DNA of 64,000 bases from Heliocidaris tuberculata (lineage: Eukaryota > Echinodermata > Echinoidea > Camarodonta > Echinometridae), in the NCBI GenBank assembly GCA_025618425.1, contig CM046836.1, positions 10,019,004 to 10,083,003 on the forward strand. The letters are read 5' to 3'. Numbering within the stretch: position 1 is the stretch's first letter; every line of letters starts with the position of its first letter. Made by a program: the position numbers and the translations under genes. This document shows, in pieces, positions 24,066 to 35,799 of this stretch. The notes beneath the pieces were generated by a model, which made no database searches, was not told the DNA's origin, and worked only from the letters and a program-made list of their open reading frames with translations.

Positions 24066-24429
24066 CTACCCTCCCCAATCTCTCTCTCTTTATCTGCCCT
24101 CCCCACTCCTCTATTGCATCTACCAGATTACCCCCCTGACCTAAGCCTGACTGACGTATTGGTCGGCACAATATGATTAATTCAAAGGAACCCCGGTGTA
24201 GTAATTCAATCAGGGGTTTGTCTATCTGATTAATGCATGTTCGTCTTCCTTCAGCGAAAATATAGAGCAAAAACACAATTTTACAGCAGTGAAAAGAGGG
24301 GGTGCAGAATGGAAGGATGAAAAGCGGTATGAGCAGTAGGGGTTGGCGAAAGTAAGGGAAGGATATGGAGAGAGATGGGATGAGAAATAGAGGGGGGAAG
24401 GGTGAAAGAGAGAGAGGGGGGGGGTAAAT

Positions 24430-25470
24430 AAATTGGAACATATAATGATACATTAGATTCATTATCTTTTTCTTAATAAATAATTCAATATATTTTTGTT
24501 TCTAAATGTATCCATTATTGAGAATCCCATAAACTAATTTAGTTTGCGTTGATTTCCAAGACAAGTTGTTACTTTGTTACATTTTTCCTTCATTTTTAGG
24601 GACAAACTGCAAGTTTACGTGTTATAGTCCATATAGTCATATATAGCTATAACAAATCGAACTTCAATTCTAATGATCTCGCATTGAAATACACATCCAG
24701 ACAACAGAATGTGAATTTAAGTGATGAGTTTTCGTTCCATTATTCCATACATGAAAAATGTATGCAAGTATGTGAGCATTGTACCCCAGTACACGACGTA
24801 TGGTATAGTTTGCAAAAGCCAGAGGCAAGTCTACAATGGATTGCAGTACATTCTGTAAAAAGGGGGATGGGTCCAAAACATCTCGTATTTCAAAGAGATG
24901 AAAGCATTTAAATTTGAAAAGAAGAAAACTGATCGGGATAAAAATAGAAAAAACTGGCTGCCCCGCAGGACCTCCATTCTTTTGCATCCCCGCTGTAAAG
25001 GTCATTTTAGTCATAACTCCACCTTCCAAGCTCCAGCCCATCTAGAAATTAATGCAATTCGATATCCCAGGCCTTTCTCGACGGCCTAAACCTGGTGATC
25101 ATCTTATAAACAGCGGCTCTGTTTTCCAGCCCTCGGACATAACAGATAACAGTATATACGTCAGTGAAATATCCACCCTTTAAATCTAATAAATGGTGGT
25201 GCTACGGCCTTAAATTGAGCGCAGATTTTTTTTGTCTCTAGTTTTCTTATTATGTCTTGAGCCTCATCTAGCCGAGGGCTATCTATATGCACCAAGGAAA
25301 ACTAATACGACAGCTATCATAGGCTGAGGGGGGCGAAGTCGGGGCAAAAAGAGACCATTTGGTTCCTACTTAATCCGTAACCAGAAGAGAAAGACACACA
25401 GAGAGAGATACAGTATACATGGTAGGATAGAAGAACTAAAGATGTGAAAATGCATAGAACGTGAGGGAAG
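24430..25470. other. Non-coding, nothing recognised
   Basis: Ordinary AT-rich sequence. Overlapping open frames on opposite strands at 24670-25041 are not supported by splice sites or by any recognised domain. Confidence 0.5.
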
Positions 25471-25536
25471 AGAGAGAGAGACACACACACACACACACTC
25501 CCACACACACACACACACCCGCACACACACACACAC
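25471..25536. repeat. (AC)n microsatellite
   Basis: ACAC repeat with CCC and CCG interruptions. It is read as Cys-Val frames on the minus strand, which are artefacts. Confidence 0.9.
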
Positions 25537-25903
25537 CGAGACAGACATATAGACAAACAAACAGATGGACAGACTGATAAAAACAGACAAGCAAAAATGA
25601 ATATAGTGTACTGGCTAAATATTCATTGACATAATTGTCATAGAAATTTGCGTAGGCAATGACCAACTTTATTTCAATTCGATGAATGAACACAGGAAGA
25701 AACACACCCACATTATTTCCTGTAATATTTTGAAGTATAAAATTTAACTTATTGTGTTTTTTTTTTGTTTTTTTTTTACCGTCTTTCTCCGTTCCCTTCT
25801 CACTCTTACACGATCAACAAAGCTGTTTCCATAAACACGTTTTTATCTAACCTTCACACCACTTCTTTATATTTACATCTAGCACCTTTCTCTTTCTTTC
25901 TGT

Positions 25904-26037
25904 ACCCCGACTCTCTTTCTCTCTCTTTATCTCTCCCCCTTTCTCGCTCTCTCTCTCTCTCTCTCTTTCTCTCTCGTTTTCTCTATCTCTTTATACAATA
26001 TTCTCTGTCCCCTCATTGTCTACATGATCTATATCCA

Positions 26038-26071
<34 letters not shown>

Positions 26072-26473
26072 CCTCTCCACCATCCCCATCTGCTTTGTCT
26101 CTTTAACATCTTAAAGTACATATTCAATGATCTTTATTGAACTTGATATGTTACGTAATCAAACAATATCCTAAATCTTTAATCCCTTCTTTCGTTGAGA
26201 GAAGCTTTGATGGTTCATTCATATCTACGCAAGATAACACGTACTCGTACCCCTTTCTCTCGCTCTCTCTCTCTCTCTCTCTATATCTCTATCTCTATCT
26301 CTATCTCTATCTCTACCCTCTATCTCTCCATCTCCCCTCCATCTAACCCTCTCTCTCTCTCTCTCTCCTCCCCCCATAACTCTCCTCTCTCTCTCTCTCT
26401 CTCTTTCTTCTCTCTCTCTCTTTCTTCTCTTCTCCCCATCTTCATTCTCACCCCCTGTGTTTTTCCCCTCTTC

Positions 26474-26531
<58 letters not shown>

Positions 26532-26535
26532 ACCA
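25904..26535. repeat. (CT)n-rich cluster with (ATCTCT)n
   Basis: Several CT arrays occur at 25904-26075 and 26252-26535, including a (CTATCT)n hexamer section at about 26280-26315. No coding content was seen. Confidence 0.9.
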
Positions 26536-26551
26536 CCTTTCACTATCTCAG

Positions 26552-26639
26552 ACTGCATCGCCACCATAGGGCCCAGCTAGCTGGTGTGAAACTCCGCACC
26601 ATTCTCTTCAATGTTGCACTGCGTGCTGCCCAACATCTA
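26552..26639 (+). other. Exon-like stretch, unassigned
   Basis: A strong pyrimidine tract ends in CTATCTCAG. An open frame with balanced codons (GVKLRTILFNVALRAAQHL) follows and reaches AAG/GTGTACG, a plausible donor. The tract is itself a microsatellite, so the acceptor may be fortuitous. The peptide was not recognised and no partner exon was found. Confidence 0.2.
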
Positions 26640-27433
26640 AGGTGTACGTGTGACAATCGATCGGCTGTTTTGAAAGGATGTGCATCCAAGAATTTTCTTA
26701 CTCTTGCCATTATATTTCATTCAAACTTGATAAGAGTAATAAGGGTTCTTTTTTCTCTTTGTTTTGAAAGGAGCATGATCCATAAATCAAATTCCCCTCT
26801 CGGTACAACTGTGTGACAACTCAATTTTAGGCTCTTGCATAATTTTGTCGAATAATGTTAATATTCATAATACGTATGAAATCATCTTTTCCTCATTCCA
26901 AGTCTTCATTTTTTTATCACATCAATACAAAAAGTTAATGATTTTGAGTATTCATAGTTATTGTTGTTCGATTTCAGTTAAGATATCTGATCGCAGCATC
27001 CGAATGAATCTTTATGTGATAGCACTACTCAGTTCTCTTTTGGTACCCCTCTCATCTTTGACTCTGTTTATATACCATTTTGCCCATCTGTCAGTATGCA
27101 ATATCTCTTTTCATCTCTTTTCTCTCCTTTTACCCTTCCTCTTGTAAGTATATCTATCTTTCTTTCCTTTACGCTTTATATTTCCATCCGAACCCTCTGA
27201 CACACGTCTTACCTTTCTCAACATCTATGTGTCTCATGAAAATCTCGTCTCCGATGAGACTTCAGCCTCCCCCCTCCCTTCCCTCACCCCACCCCACCCA
27301 CCCCCTCCTTTTCAAATTAGCTCACCTCCTCTGTCTCGTGCAACCTGTCAATGGCATGTCAAATTAATTTGCATGGATGAGGAGAGGACAGATGATAAAA
27401 CCAGAAGGGAATCGCCATGTCCCTCACATCTCA

Positions 27434-27441
27434 TGACGTCA
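27434..27441. promoter_or_regulatory. Full CRE palindrome
   Basis: TGACGTCA is the complete cAMP-response element core. It is followed by a GC-rich patch with CCCGGCCGCCGGG (about 27457-27470) in otherwise AT-rich DNA. No transcript was recognised beside it. Confidence 0.3.
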
Positions 27442-27597
27442 GAGTCCTGATGCTACCCGGCCGCCGGGCAAGAAACCGGGCAGATTTTATTTTCCACGAT
27501 CGAGTATATGCAAAGACAACAGAGAGGGTGGAGATTTGCCTCTTTTCTCTCCTCCTTTGCCTTTGTCTCTCTGTATGTCTGTCTGTCCCTCCTCCCC

Positions 27598-27675
27598 TTC
27601 TCTTTATTACTCTCTCTATCTCTCTCTCTCTTTCTCTCCTTCTCTCTCTCCTTCTCTCTCTCTCTCTCTCTCTCT
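27598..27675. repeat. (CT)n microsatellite
   Basis: CT repeats with T interruptions. Overlapping frames on both strands are low complexity. Confidence 0.9.
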
Positions 27676-27679
27676 GGTG

Positions 27680-29168
27680 TCGTACAAGCTGTTTGCCCAC
27701 TTAAGTGCAAAATCAAACAGTTTTCTATCCTGATTTACTGCGACTTTATAAGAGGTTGGTTTTATTTCATGGTTGTTTATTGCTGCTGCAGGAGAAAACA
27801 ACTGCGTAAATGCCCTGATAAACTGACAAAGTGGACTTGTTTTGCTTGATCTTTTCAGAACGATTATTTAATTCTCGCCAGCTAGTATAACTCTGAATTT
27901 AAACATTATACTCGTGTTTAGTCTTTTTTTATATAAGTCTCCGGGTATATCTTCTTGAATTTGAGGATGTGTATCAGATTTTCTGTTTTCCTCTCAAAAA
28001 GCCCTAAACAGAAAACCTTAAATCTGCCCTACCTTCGTTTTGAGCAGCGTCATGTCTGAGGAAACCCCAAACGACCCATGTACGACCCAATCTCTACATG
28101 GGCAATGCGTGACACGCTGTGTGTTCAACCGACCATGAGATGAGTTTCTCGTGGGATGCATTATGCCATCGTGCTCAGCTCCCATGATATAACAGGCATC
28201 CACCGGACGAAATCAGGCTCCAGTCCCATATTGGGGTTGATTCTTGCTATTTTCATGGCAAGAAAACCACAGGAAGTATGGTTTGAACAAGCCAAGTTTG
28301 CATTGCATTGCAACCCTTATTTGGATTTCCTCTTCTTCCCACATGCTTTTCGTCATATAACCAGCATCTATCTTGCCAAATATGGCTCATCGTCTACATG
28401 CATTATCAGATGATTTTGTTTAATGATGGCGAGTTAACCGCCAAAAATGGATCCATAACAAGCCAATCTTCCAAAGTTCACGATCATTCGATGAATAGAT
28501 AACACACAAGTCTTGCCCAACAAGGACGATTTACGTCCCTTTTCTGTCGTAAAACTGTTCATCAATGCATGAAAATCTAATTGCTTCTAAACCCAAATAA
28601 CTTTACCTAAGATTATGAAGAACCACCATCAGCATCTGGGTGTGTTCTTACAAAATTATGAGCAAAATAGTTGACCTTATATTAACTCAATTTTTACAAA
28701 TTTTTAAAAAATAATTGTCATCATGGGCGAGTGCTTACGGTAACCATGGGTTACAGAGCCGTCATAACTATGTCCCTTAAACAAAGTAGGAAAGGACAGG
28801 CGAAGAAGCAATGTTAATTGAAATTATCTGTGGGTTTACGAACTGATTAAAAGTTTTTTGGTAATCTTTTTCGTTGTAGCTTCTGGAGAGGTTGTTTTTA
28901 TCAACACCACATAGAATGACGTCACTTCTTTCAACAACAACAAAAATGTTTTACTTTTTGCTATATAGTCAAAGGTAGAGTTGAGCACTCGTTGACCAAA
29001 ACATCCATTAATCAAAATTTTGTGACAGTTTGATGATTTTATGAAAGCTGTGGCATCATTACTGAAACTTTGGGGGTAGTATCTATATATATGACAAGGG
29101 AAAATTTACAATGTTCCAGCTAACTCTGTTGCTTAACACATAACACATAGAGCAAATTGTTTTCATCT
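27680..29168. other. Non-coding, nothing recognised
   Basis: No coding region or repeat was recognised. Small open frames at 28.0-28.5 kb overlap on opposite strands. Confidence 0.5.
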
Positions 29169-29306
29169 GGGGAGCGTTTCATCAAGCGTTTTGTCAGTGA
29201 TTTTTACCGACAAATTTGCTCTCAGCCAATCAAATGCAAGGATTTCAGTAGCTTATAACAGTTGTCGGTAAAAATCACTGACAAAACGTTTGATGAAACG
29301 CTCCCC
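29169..29306. mobile_element. Foldback MITE, 138 bases
   Basis: The first 45 bases, starting GGGGAGCGTTTCATC, are the inverted repeat of the last 45 with one mismatch. The arms end at ACCGACAA and enclose about 48 bases. No coding capacity was seen and no target duplication is obvious. Confidence 0.9.
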
Positions 29307-29680
29307 TGTTTTTTTTGTTTTTTTTCATCATGAAGTTGTGTCAGAATCGTTCTCTCCTTTTTTTTTTCTCATTATTTTCGTAAAAATAAACTTCCTATGA
29401 AAAGGTTCATAATGTATATTTCAAATTATATTGTAAGAGCGAATTGGAACACAGGAAGTAAACACCTTTAAGTGGAAGTTATAAGAAAACGGAAACATTC
29501 CTATAAATTCGTCTATAATGTCTATTTCAATCAAGTCTGTACACATTAATGACAGCTCGTTCGTTATGCAACGCAGGTGTCACGTACGGGCGAGAAGTAG
29601 CAAAGACACGCTTGGTGACATACACCACATTTTCCAATTAAAGACCCTTTTCTTATTATTTTCATTACCCCCACCCCCTT

Positions 29681-29827
29681 CTCTCTTTCTTTCTCTCTCT
29701 CTCTCTCTTTCTCTCTCTTTTTCTCTCTCTCTCTCTCTCTCCCTTTCTCTCTCTCTCTCACTCTCTAAGAAAAACAACAAAAGATCGATCGAACTAAACA
29801 TCTAATGATATATATATATATATATAT
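29681..29827. repeat. (CT)n block followed by short (TA)n
   Basis: CT repeats at 29681-29766 and TA repeats at about 29808-29827. Confidence 0.9.
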
Positions 29828-30540
29828 CAAAACCTAGATACGTGGTCGTTCCCTCTCCTATCTCGTTGAAACAGCAAGTGAATTAATATCTCTACCCGTG
29901 CGTGTTGCGCAAGATTCTTTTATCATGCATCATAGTTTCATGATTTTTATCTGGCTCTCTCATTATGTCACGGTTATTCATGCGTTCACTCACTTTGCTC
30001 TAGACACGGATTATCCTGTGTGGGACTGAGGATGGATGGTGGCGGGAGGGAGGATGGATGGTGGCGGGAGGGATGATGGGATTGTGTACAAAAAGAGGCG
30101 TTATTTTCCACTCGGTAACGACGTATGATGTAAGGTAGAGTCAGCCTTTCAAATGAAAAGGGACGGCTGTGTTCGGTGATCATCTATAGGAAATTAAAAA
30201 GTCGGTCTCTGAAAAGTAGAGAATCTTCAGAGGTTAGATGAAGGATGGGAGACCAGTAAAGATGAAGTAGGAAGAAGAGGGGGAGGAGGAGGAGAAAGTT
30301 GAGATTGTCCCCCTTTCTGGTAGACGTGAGAAAAAAAATAATTTGTGAGCTTTCTCATTCTTTTCATGTCAGTTTGGAAGAATATCACAGAAGAAAAGTA
30401 TTGCTCTTCAAATGCCCTCATAGTACTCAAACTTTCTTGCCAAAAGTGTGTAGTCCCATATCATTTTATACACATTTCTGTGTGCAGTGTGATTTTCGGC
30501 AAGATTGGGTCAATTTCTTATCATATAGATGATTCCAAAA

Positions 30541-30629
30541 TCTCACAGTGTACACCAATTATTACACTACATAATCAACCTTTCCCCAGTTGCTTCCAGA
30601 CAGTTACTTTCTCAATGTAATCGCATGAC
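30541..30629. repeat. Dispersed repeat shared with 57.2-57.3 kb
   Basis: TAATCAACCTTTCC followed by a CAATGTAATCGCATGACCAG block recurs near 57247-57298 (CAATGCAATCGCATGACTAG) with the same order and spacing differences. A MITE has inserted directly after it here. Confidence 0.5.
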
Positions 30630-30781
30630 CAGGGCCCTCTTGCATAAAAAGTTGCGTTTAATCGCAACTCAAAAAAAATTAAACGCAAGTCCCAAATACG
30701 CGATCCTGATTGGTTGAAATCAAGTTGCGTTTAATTTTTTGAGTTGCGTTTAATCGCAACTTTTTATGCAAGAGGGCCCTG
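30630..30781. mobile_element. Foldback MITE with CAGGGCCC ends, 152 bases
   Basis: Both ends read CAGGGCCCTCTTGCAT inwards. The near-perfect inverted arms of about 60 bases include the self-complementary core GTTGCG...CGCAAC. The middle is about 30 bases. The terminal CAGGGCCC resembles the element at 40610-40778. Confidence 0.9.
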
Positions 30782-30903
30782 AAGTCCACATTCTCTTTAA
30801 TGTAAACCAGCACGTTGATCGCACTCAAATCTTTCTGCACTTTTCCCTCTTCGGTTGGCTTTCCGTTGTCATCTGCAGGCCCAAACACTCCATGTCGAAT
30901 TAT
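30782..30903 (-). pseudogene. Protein-like fragment cut by a MITE, unassigned
   Basis: On the minus strand an open stretch encodes HGVFGPADDNGKPTEEG, then KVQKDLSAINVLVYIKEN and VDF, with codon use typical of a real gene. It runs straight into the inverted repeat of the 30630-30781 element. No splice acceptor precedes it and an in-frame TGA lies just upstream. It may be an exon or retrocopy remnant of a gene I do not recognise. Confidence 0.3.
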
Positions 30904-31246
30904 TCAATTACATATTAGAAGGATTAATCATGGCTAGGTAGGAAGATGGGAAACGGTCAAGGCTTTACCTAGTGATAGACAAGGATTCAGGGAGCCTCTC
31001 TATTTCCCCCCCCCCCTCTCTCTCTCTCTCTCTATTAAATGTTACATGTAAATGTGTGGTTAGTCGTATGAGGATGTGTGTGCATTATACATATTCATCT
31101 GCTTCTTTCATAGATAAAAATAACAGATTTTATGATTTAAAGAGGAATGGAACTTGGCTTTATCTTCAAATGCCATTATCTTTTCAAATAAGATTTATAT
31201 ATGAAGAGTTGGTTCACATCAGGGAAAGATAGCATACTAGAAATGC

Positions 31247-31260
31247 ACTTTCTCTCTCTC

Positions 31261-31309
<49 letters not shown>

Positions 31310-31388
31310 GTTATTTATTCTCTTTAGCTGTCTCTCTACACATCCAGTAGGTATTCATAATGTACTCCCTTTCTCTCTTCCTCTAATC

Positions 31389-31422
<34 letters not shown>
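31247..31422. repeat. (CT)n block and poly(A) run
   Basis: CT repeats at about 31247-31307 and about 32 A at 31391-31422, with a second shorter A run near 31449-31462. Confidence 0.9.
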
Positions 31423-31423
<1 letters not shown>

Positions 31424-31464
31424 GGCGTTGCCTATATGTTGATATGGTAAAAAAAAAAAAAAGA

Positions 31465-32850
31465 AAGAAAGAAAAGAAGGGATAGCCCAACCGCCTATAA
31501 AATATTATAAATTATGCATGTATTATAATATTGGAAGAAATCTGAACTCACGAGATGCACCGGGAGGGATGAATCGATAAAACTGAAGAAGGAAAGCTTT
31601 ATGCATTTCTTAAGGCCAATTAGCGTCCAGTCAAGCATGATTACACTAGGTCTCTGCCATGCGGATCGATCGGGCGAACCCTTGATTGATAGAGGCACAT
31701 TACCCCCTCATCCAAAGTGTTCACATTAAAAAGATGCTTCAGTATATGCATTTTTTGCAAGGAAACAGACCATTTCCCCCAGAAGAAGGCACATTTTGTG
31801 ATGTTTAACTTCTCTTTCTTTTTCTTCATGTTTGTATATAAAGCTACCAATCATCTAAAAGGCATGAACGTAAGAATAATGATCACTACACAATTATTTG
31901 AGTCAATTTTGTGTTTCCTAAAATACCATATTTATTAAAAGAATTTTTCATTCAAATCTTCAAATTGGCAACATCTGATCAAATGGAAAATCACAACCTT
32001 CCTAGAAAAATATACATGTATATATTTGTTGTATTAATTTCATGCTGCACCATTCATACTATTTTATCTTATGCAGATGTTAACTTGTTGTAAGAATAGG
32101 GGTATAACAGTAAAAGAATATTGATATTTCCAATATCAAGAGAGTCTTCAAGAATAATCTTTGGGTGATGATTAATGATAAGACATTAGAAACTAATAGG
32201 GTTCAATACCAAGATTAACAAAGGAAGTTTTATCTCGAAACAAGCACGTAAACGTCTTTTAAAAAATCCCTGATCACTAGTTTGTATTTTTATTCGTTCT
32301 GTAGACTTCGCTTATATTAAACCCAATTGATATCGAGAACAGAAATAGATAGACTATGACAGTTCCGATTATATTCATTATTATCATTTACTAGCTGGCG
32401 GATTATCAAAGCGAAGAGGATTGCAATAAATCAACTTTCCGGACGATCCGAATTATCGAAATCATGCACAGCGCATAAATTTTTTCATCATTCGTAATTT
32501 GCTAAATCAGATCATGACATTGCTTCTTGGTATAGAGATTTATTAAACCATAATCATATTTAATGTAAACTGAGCCATTCATTATCAATCATACTTTAAA
32601 GGCAAATGTCCTAATCAACTATATAGACACTGCATTCAAACACTGAGCAGAACGTTATAATGGTACCGTGTAAACGCGACTAGGGCAATGAGCCATTGTA
32701 CATGTATGTCGCCCGCAGACATAGTTCAAATGAAATTCATGGCCATGTCAATATAGGAGTTTCAAATAAAGCCTTCCTTTTAAAGTAAAGAGCTCTTGAT
32801 TTTTATAGTAAATACTTACTATATAGCCATAATCTGACTTGACCAGTATT
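31465..32850. other. Non-coding, nothing recognised
   Basis: AT-rich, with no gene or repeat recognised. Confidence 0.5.
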
Positions 32851-32851
32851 C

Positions 32852-33042
32852 GTCTCTCTCTCACTCTCTCTCTCTCTCTCACTCTTTCACTTTCTCCCTT
32901 TCTCTCTCTCTGCTCTTTCATCTCTATCTTTTTTAAACATTTACCCCCACTCTCTTTCTCTCTATCTCCCTCCTTCTCCCTCCCCTCCCTCTCTATATAT
33001 CCACCTATACCCCTGTCTCATTCTCCCTTCCCCTCTTTCTCT

Positions 33043-33081
<39 letters not shown>

Positions 33082-33104
33082 GTCTGTTTGTCTCTCTCTC
33101 CCTA

Positions 33105-33135
<31 letters not shown>
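32852..33135. repeat. (CT)n-rich block
   Basis: About 280 bases of CT repeats with CCCT, CTTT and CTGT interruptions. Confidence 0.9.
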
Positions 33136-33136
<1 letters not shown>

Positions 33137-33647
33137 TCTATATCCATATTTCTTCCCTACATTGGTAAAGTAAGTTATTATATTGCTAAAGTGGATTTCG
33201 ACCAAGGTTAATGCAATAATGGTTCATTGAAGAAAAAATAATCTGTATGCGGGCAACTGGCCAAATTCTCGAATGGTGTACACCACCATATAGAGATCAG
33301 TATAACTCCTGAGTTCTAAACTAAGCGATATCATGGGTGGGCAGGTAAGTTTTGTGGGTTTCTGCTCTTTTTCTGTCATATGGAAATAGGTTTTGAATGA
33401 TTTACTTATTCTGTCCTCTTCTTTAGGTTTGGTTACTATACCATTAAACATATTCATCAAATGGTAAAGATTCGTTCATCTTGATTACTTCATATTAAAA
33501 TCCATGCTAAGAATGGCTTGCACGTTCCAATCAGGTTCTTCAGTCGTGAAGTCAGATACTTTCCTGCAGTCATAATGGTTTATCAATCTACGCAGTCGCA
33601 AAACCTTTCACATAATCTTATAATATTGTGCAATATATCATAAAAGC

Positions 33648-34207
33648 CTGAGGCGGTATTCTGAAAACTGTTTTATCTCTAATATTGTTGTATCTCCACA
33701 CTTAAGATAAATTGGTATTCTGAAAATTGTTGTACCTTTTGTTGTAACTTTTGTTGTATCTTTGTTCACTCGGCGCATGATCCTAATTTACATATGCGCG
33801 CTGCAGATAATATCATGAGATAATTGGTCTTGTGAAAATTATTTTATCTTTTGTTGTATCTTATCTTCCATTGTAACTACAACAAAACTTACAACAGCTT
33901 ATATGCAAATGAGGCAAATCCGCGCGTGCTACCTTTTCGTCTATTCTATTTAATTTGTCTATGGTTTGACATAAGGGGTGATCCGATCCTATAGGGTGAC
34001 TTACCTATATAAAATCCATCTTGATTGGTAAAGTGTCAAAAAATGGGTGTGTCAAAGATAATATAAAGGCGGTCCTTAGAAAGATAATATCTCCTTAAAA
34101 CAATTTTCAGAATACCAACTTACAACATTATTAGCGAGGTATTATCTGCGGGAGATACAACAAAAGTTACAACAAAAGTTACAACGATTTTCAGAATACC
34201 ACCCCTG
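33648..34207. mobile_element. Inverted-repeat element with internal GGTATTCTGAAAA repeats, 560 bases
   Basis: Left end CTGAGGCGGTATTCTG and inverted right end CAGGGGTGGTATTCTG match, with further shared blocks TTGTTGTAACTTTTGTTG and GGTATTCTGAAAATTGTT. The GGTATTCTGAAAA motif occurs twice in each arm, as a terminal and a subterminal copy. The interior is AT-rich without coding capacity. Confidence 0.8.
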
Positions 34208-35040
34208 TTGCGTATCTGAAAATGTATGGAATGTGCCTGGTTTTGATCATTTTTCGGATCCTTTTCGCGGCGGCCTTATACATTATACCCATTTAAAACT
34301 CTCGATGAGTACACCGCTACGCATTTCTTTACTCCCGGTGTTCCCCCCCCCCCCCCCGAAAAAAAAAATCATTTCATTTTTTCCTACACTGAATGAATTC
34401 TTCAGCAAGTATGCATTATGTAAGTGTGACTCTACAACGTAAAGGTGACAGTAGCACTGTGCGACAGACTTCTGACAAATATTTACGCAGCAATGAGTGA
34501 AGTGTTACAAAGTGGTCCCCGGACAACAGGCTAATGCCAGAATTAGGGTGGAAAATATATGACCTGTCAGACTTGTGCTACACGAATCATTTACACAAGA
34601 CAAGGCGGCTCTTAAGAAGAAGAGTCGCATAAAGTTTACAGAGAGATTGGCTTTCAGATGCAAGTGCATTTATGTACAGGAGGTAATTTCATACATGTGT
34701 ACAAAGGATTTTTTTTTTTTTTTAATTTCTTTTTGGAAGGTTTGTGATTCTTAAACATGTTCCCGCGGAAGACCAAATACTACCCAGTGAAAGAGTAGAT
34801 TATTTGTGCCATCATCAAATTCAAGTAAAGTGAATACCTTTTTTTTTTTAACCTATGTTTGTCTCTTAAATTTTTCGTTTGGCGTTTACAACCAGATCAC
34901 TTGATAATGAAATATATTTTGAAGATAAAAAAAATACTGAAATTGGAATTCTCACCATTCCAGCTTTCATGCTAACAGGTCCTCACCGTTTCTGTTAGAA
35001 GAATCGTTCACAAATATTTCGCTTTTACCCCCTACATGTT
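34208..35040. other. Non-coding with poly(C)
   Basis: A C run at about 34340-34357 is followed by a short A run. No gene was recognised. Confidence 0.6.
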
Positions 35041-35044
35041 TTAA

Positions 35045-35116
35045 CCCTCTCAGTCCCCAAGGTGCAAAAACTGTGTATTAACTCAATGGGGTTTTTATGG
35101 CTTGGGACTAAGAGGG
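35045..35116. mobile_element. Miniature TTAA-flanked element, 72 bases
   Basis: TTAA at 35041-35044 and 35117-35120 borders inverted ends CCCTCTCAGTCCC and, inverted, CCCTCTTAGTCCC. TTAA duplication with CCCT-type ends is the piggyBac pattern. A similar 74-base element lies at 58964-59037. Confidence 0.7.
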
Positions 35117-35746
35117 TTAATAATAATTGAATAGACTTAAATAGAGAGATCTTTCGATCTCTCTGTTGCACTTTTCATATGCTGATCAGGAAATGAAAAG
35201 TGTAGCAGAAGAAAAGCTGAAGATATATACAGTATACTGACACGAAAACATCTGAAAGGGAAAAGAATTTCAAGATGCAGGATTGACAAGGTTGTCTGCA
35301 TGAATACTTGTCAGACGACATGTGTATAATTGAATTTTCAACAAATTACAAATTACAAATCTCAATGTAGCTTGCACTATGAGATTAAAAGTTCAGTCGA
35401 ACACATTATTTCAAGCATCCGTTTTCAGACAAACTTAAAGATGTTTTTAGTGATAAACAAACAAGTAACTATTATTACATAGGTTAAGGTAATTTGGACT
35501 CTGATATGCGGAACATGAATCAATATTACAGAATCGAAAGAAAAAAAACTTACTCCGTGAATGTTTACGACTACGAATAAGTTATATCTTCTCAACGAAT
35601 TTGCTATATTATAGTTTAGAACTAAGCAAAGAAAGGAAAGGACATTGAGCCATTCATCCCGACCATGACGACCATGTGTCTAGGACTAGAAGATTGGCTC
35701 CTCATTATGTTGCGCCTTGAAGTGAATGCCATTTCTGAGCAAGTTT

Positions 35747-35749
<3 letters not shown>

Positions 35750-35794
<45 letters not shown>
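35750..35794. repeat. (GT)n microsatellite
   Basis: About 45 bases of GT repeat. Confidence 0.95.
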
Positions 35795-35796
<2 letters not shown>

Positions 35797-35799
35797 GTT

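Noticed and set aside
25765..26569. Ser/Leu-rich open frames
   Set aside because: They follow (CT)n repeats in alternative frames; composition is set by the repeat.
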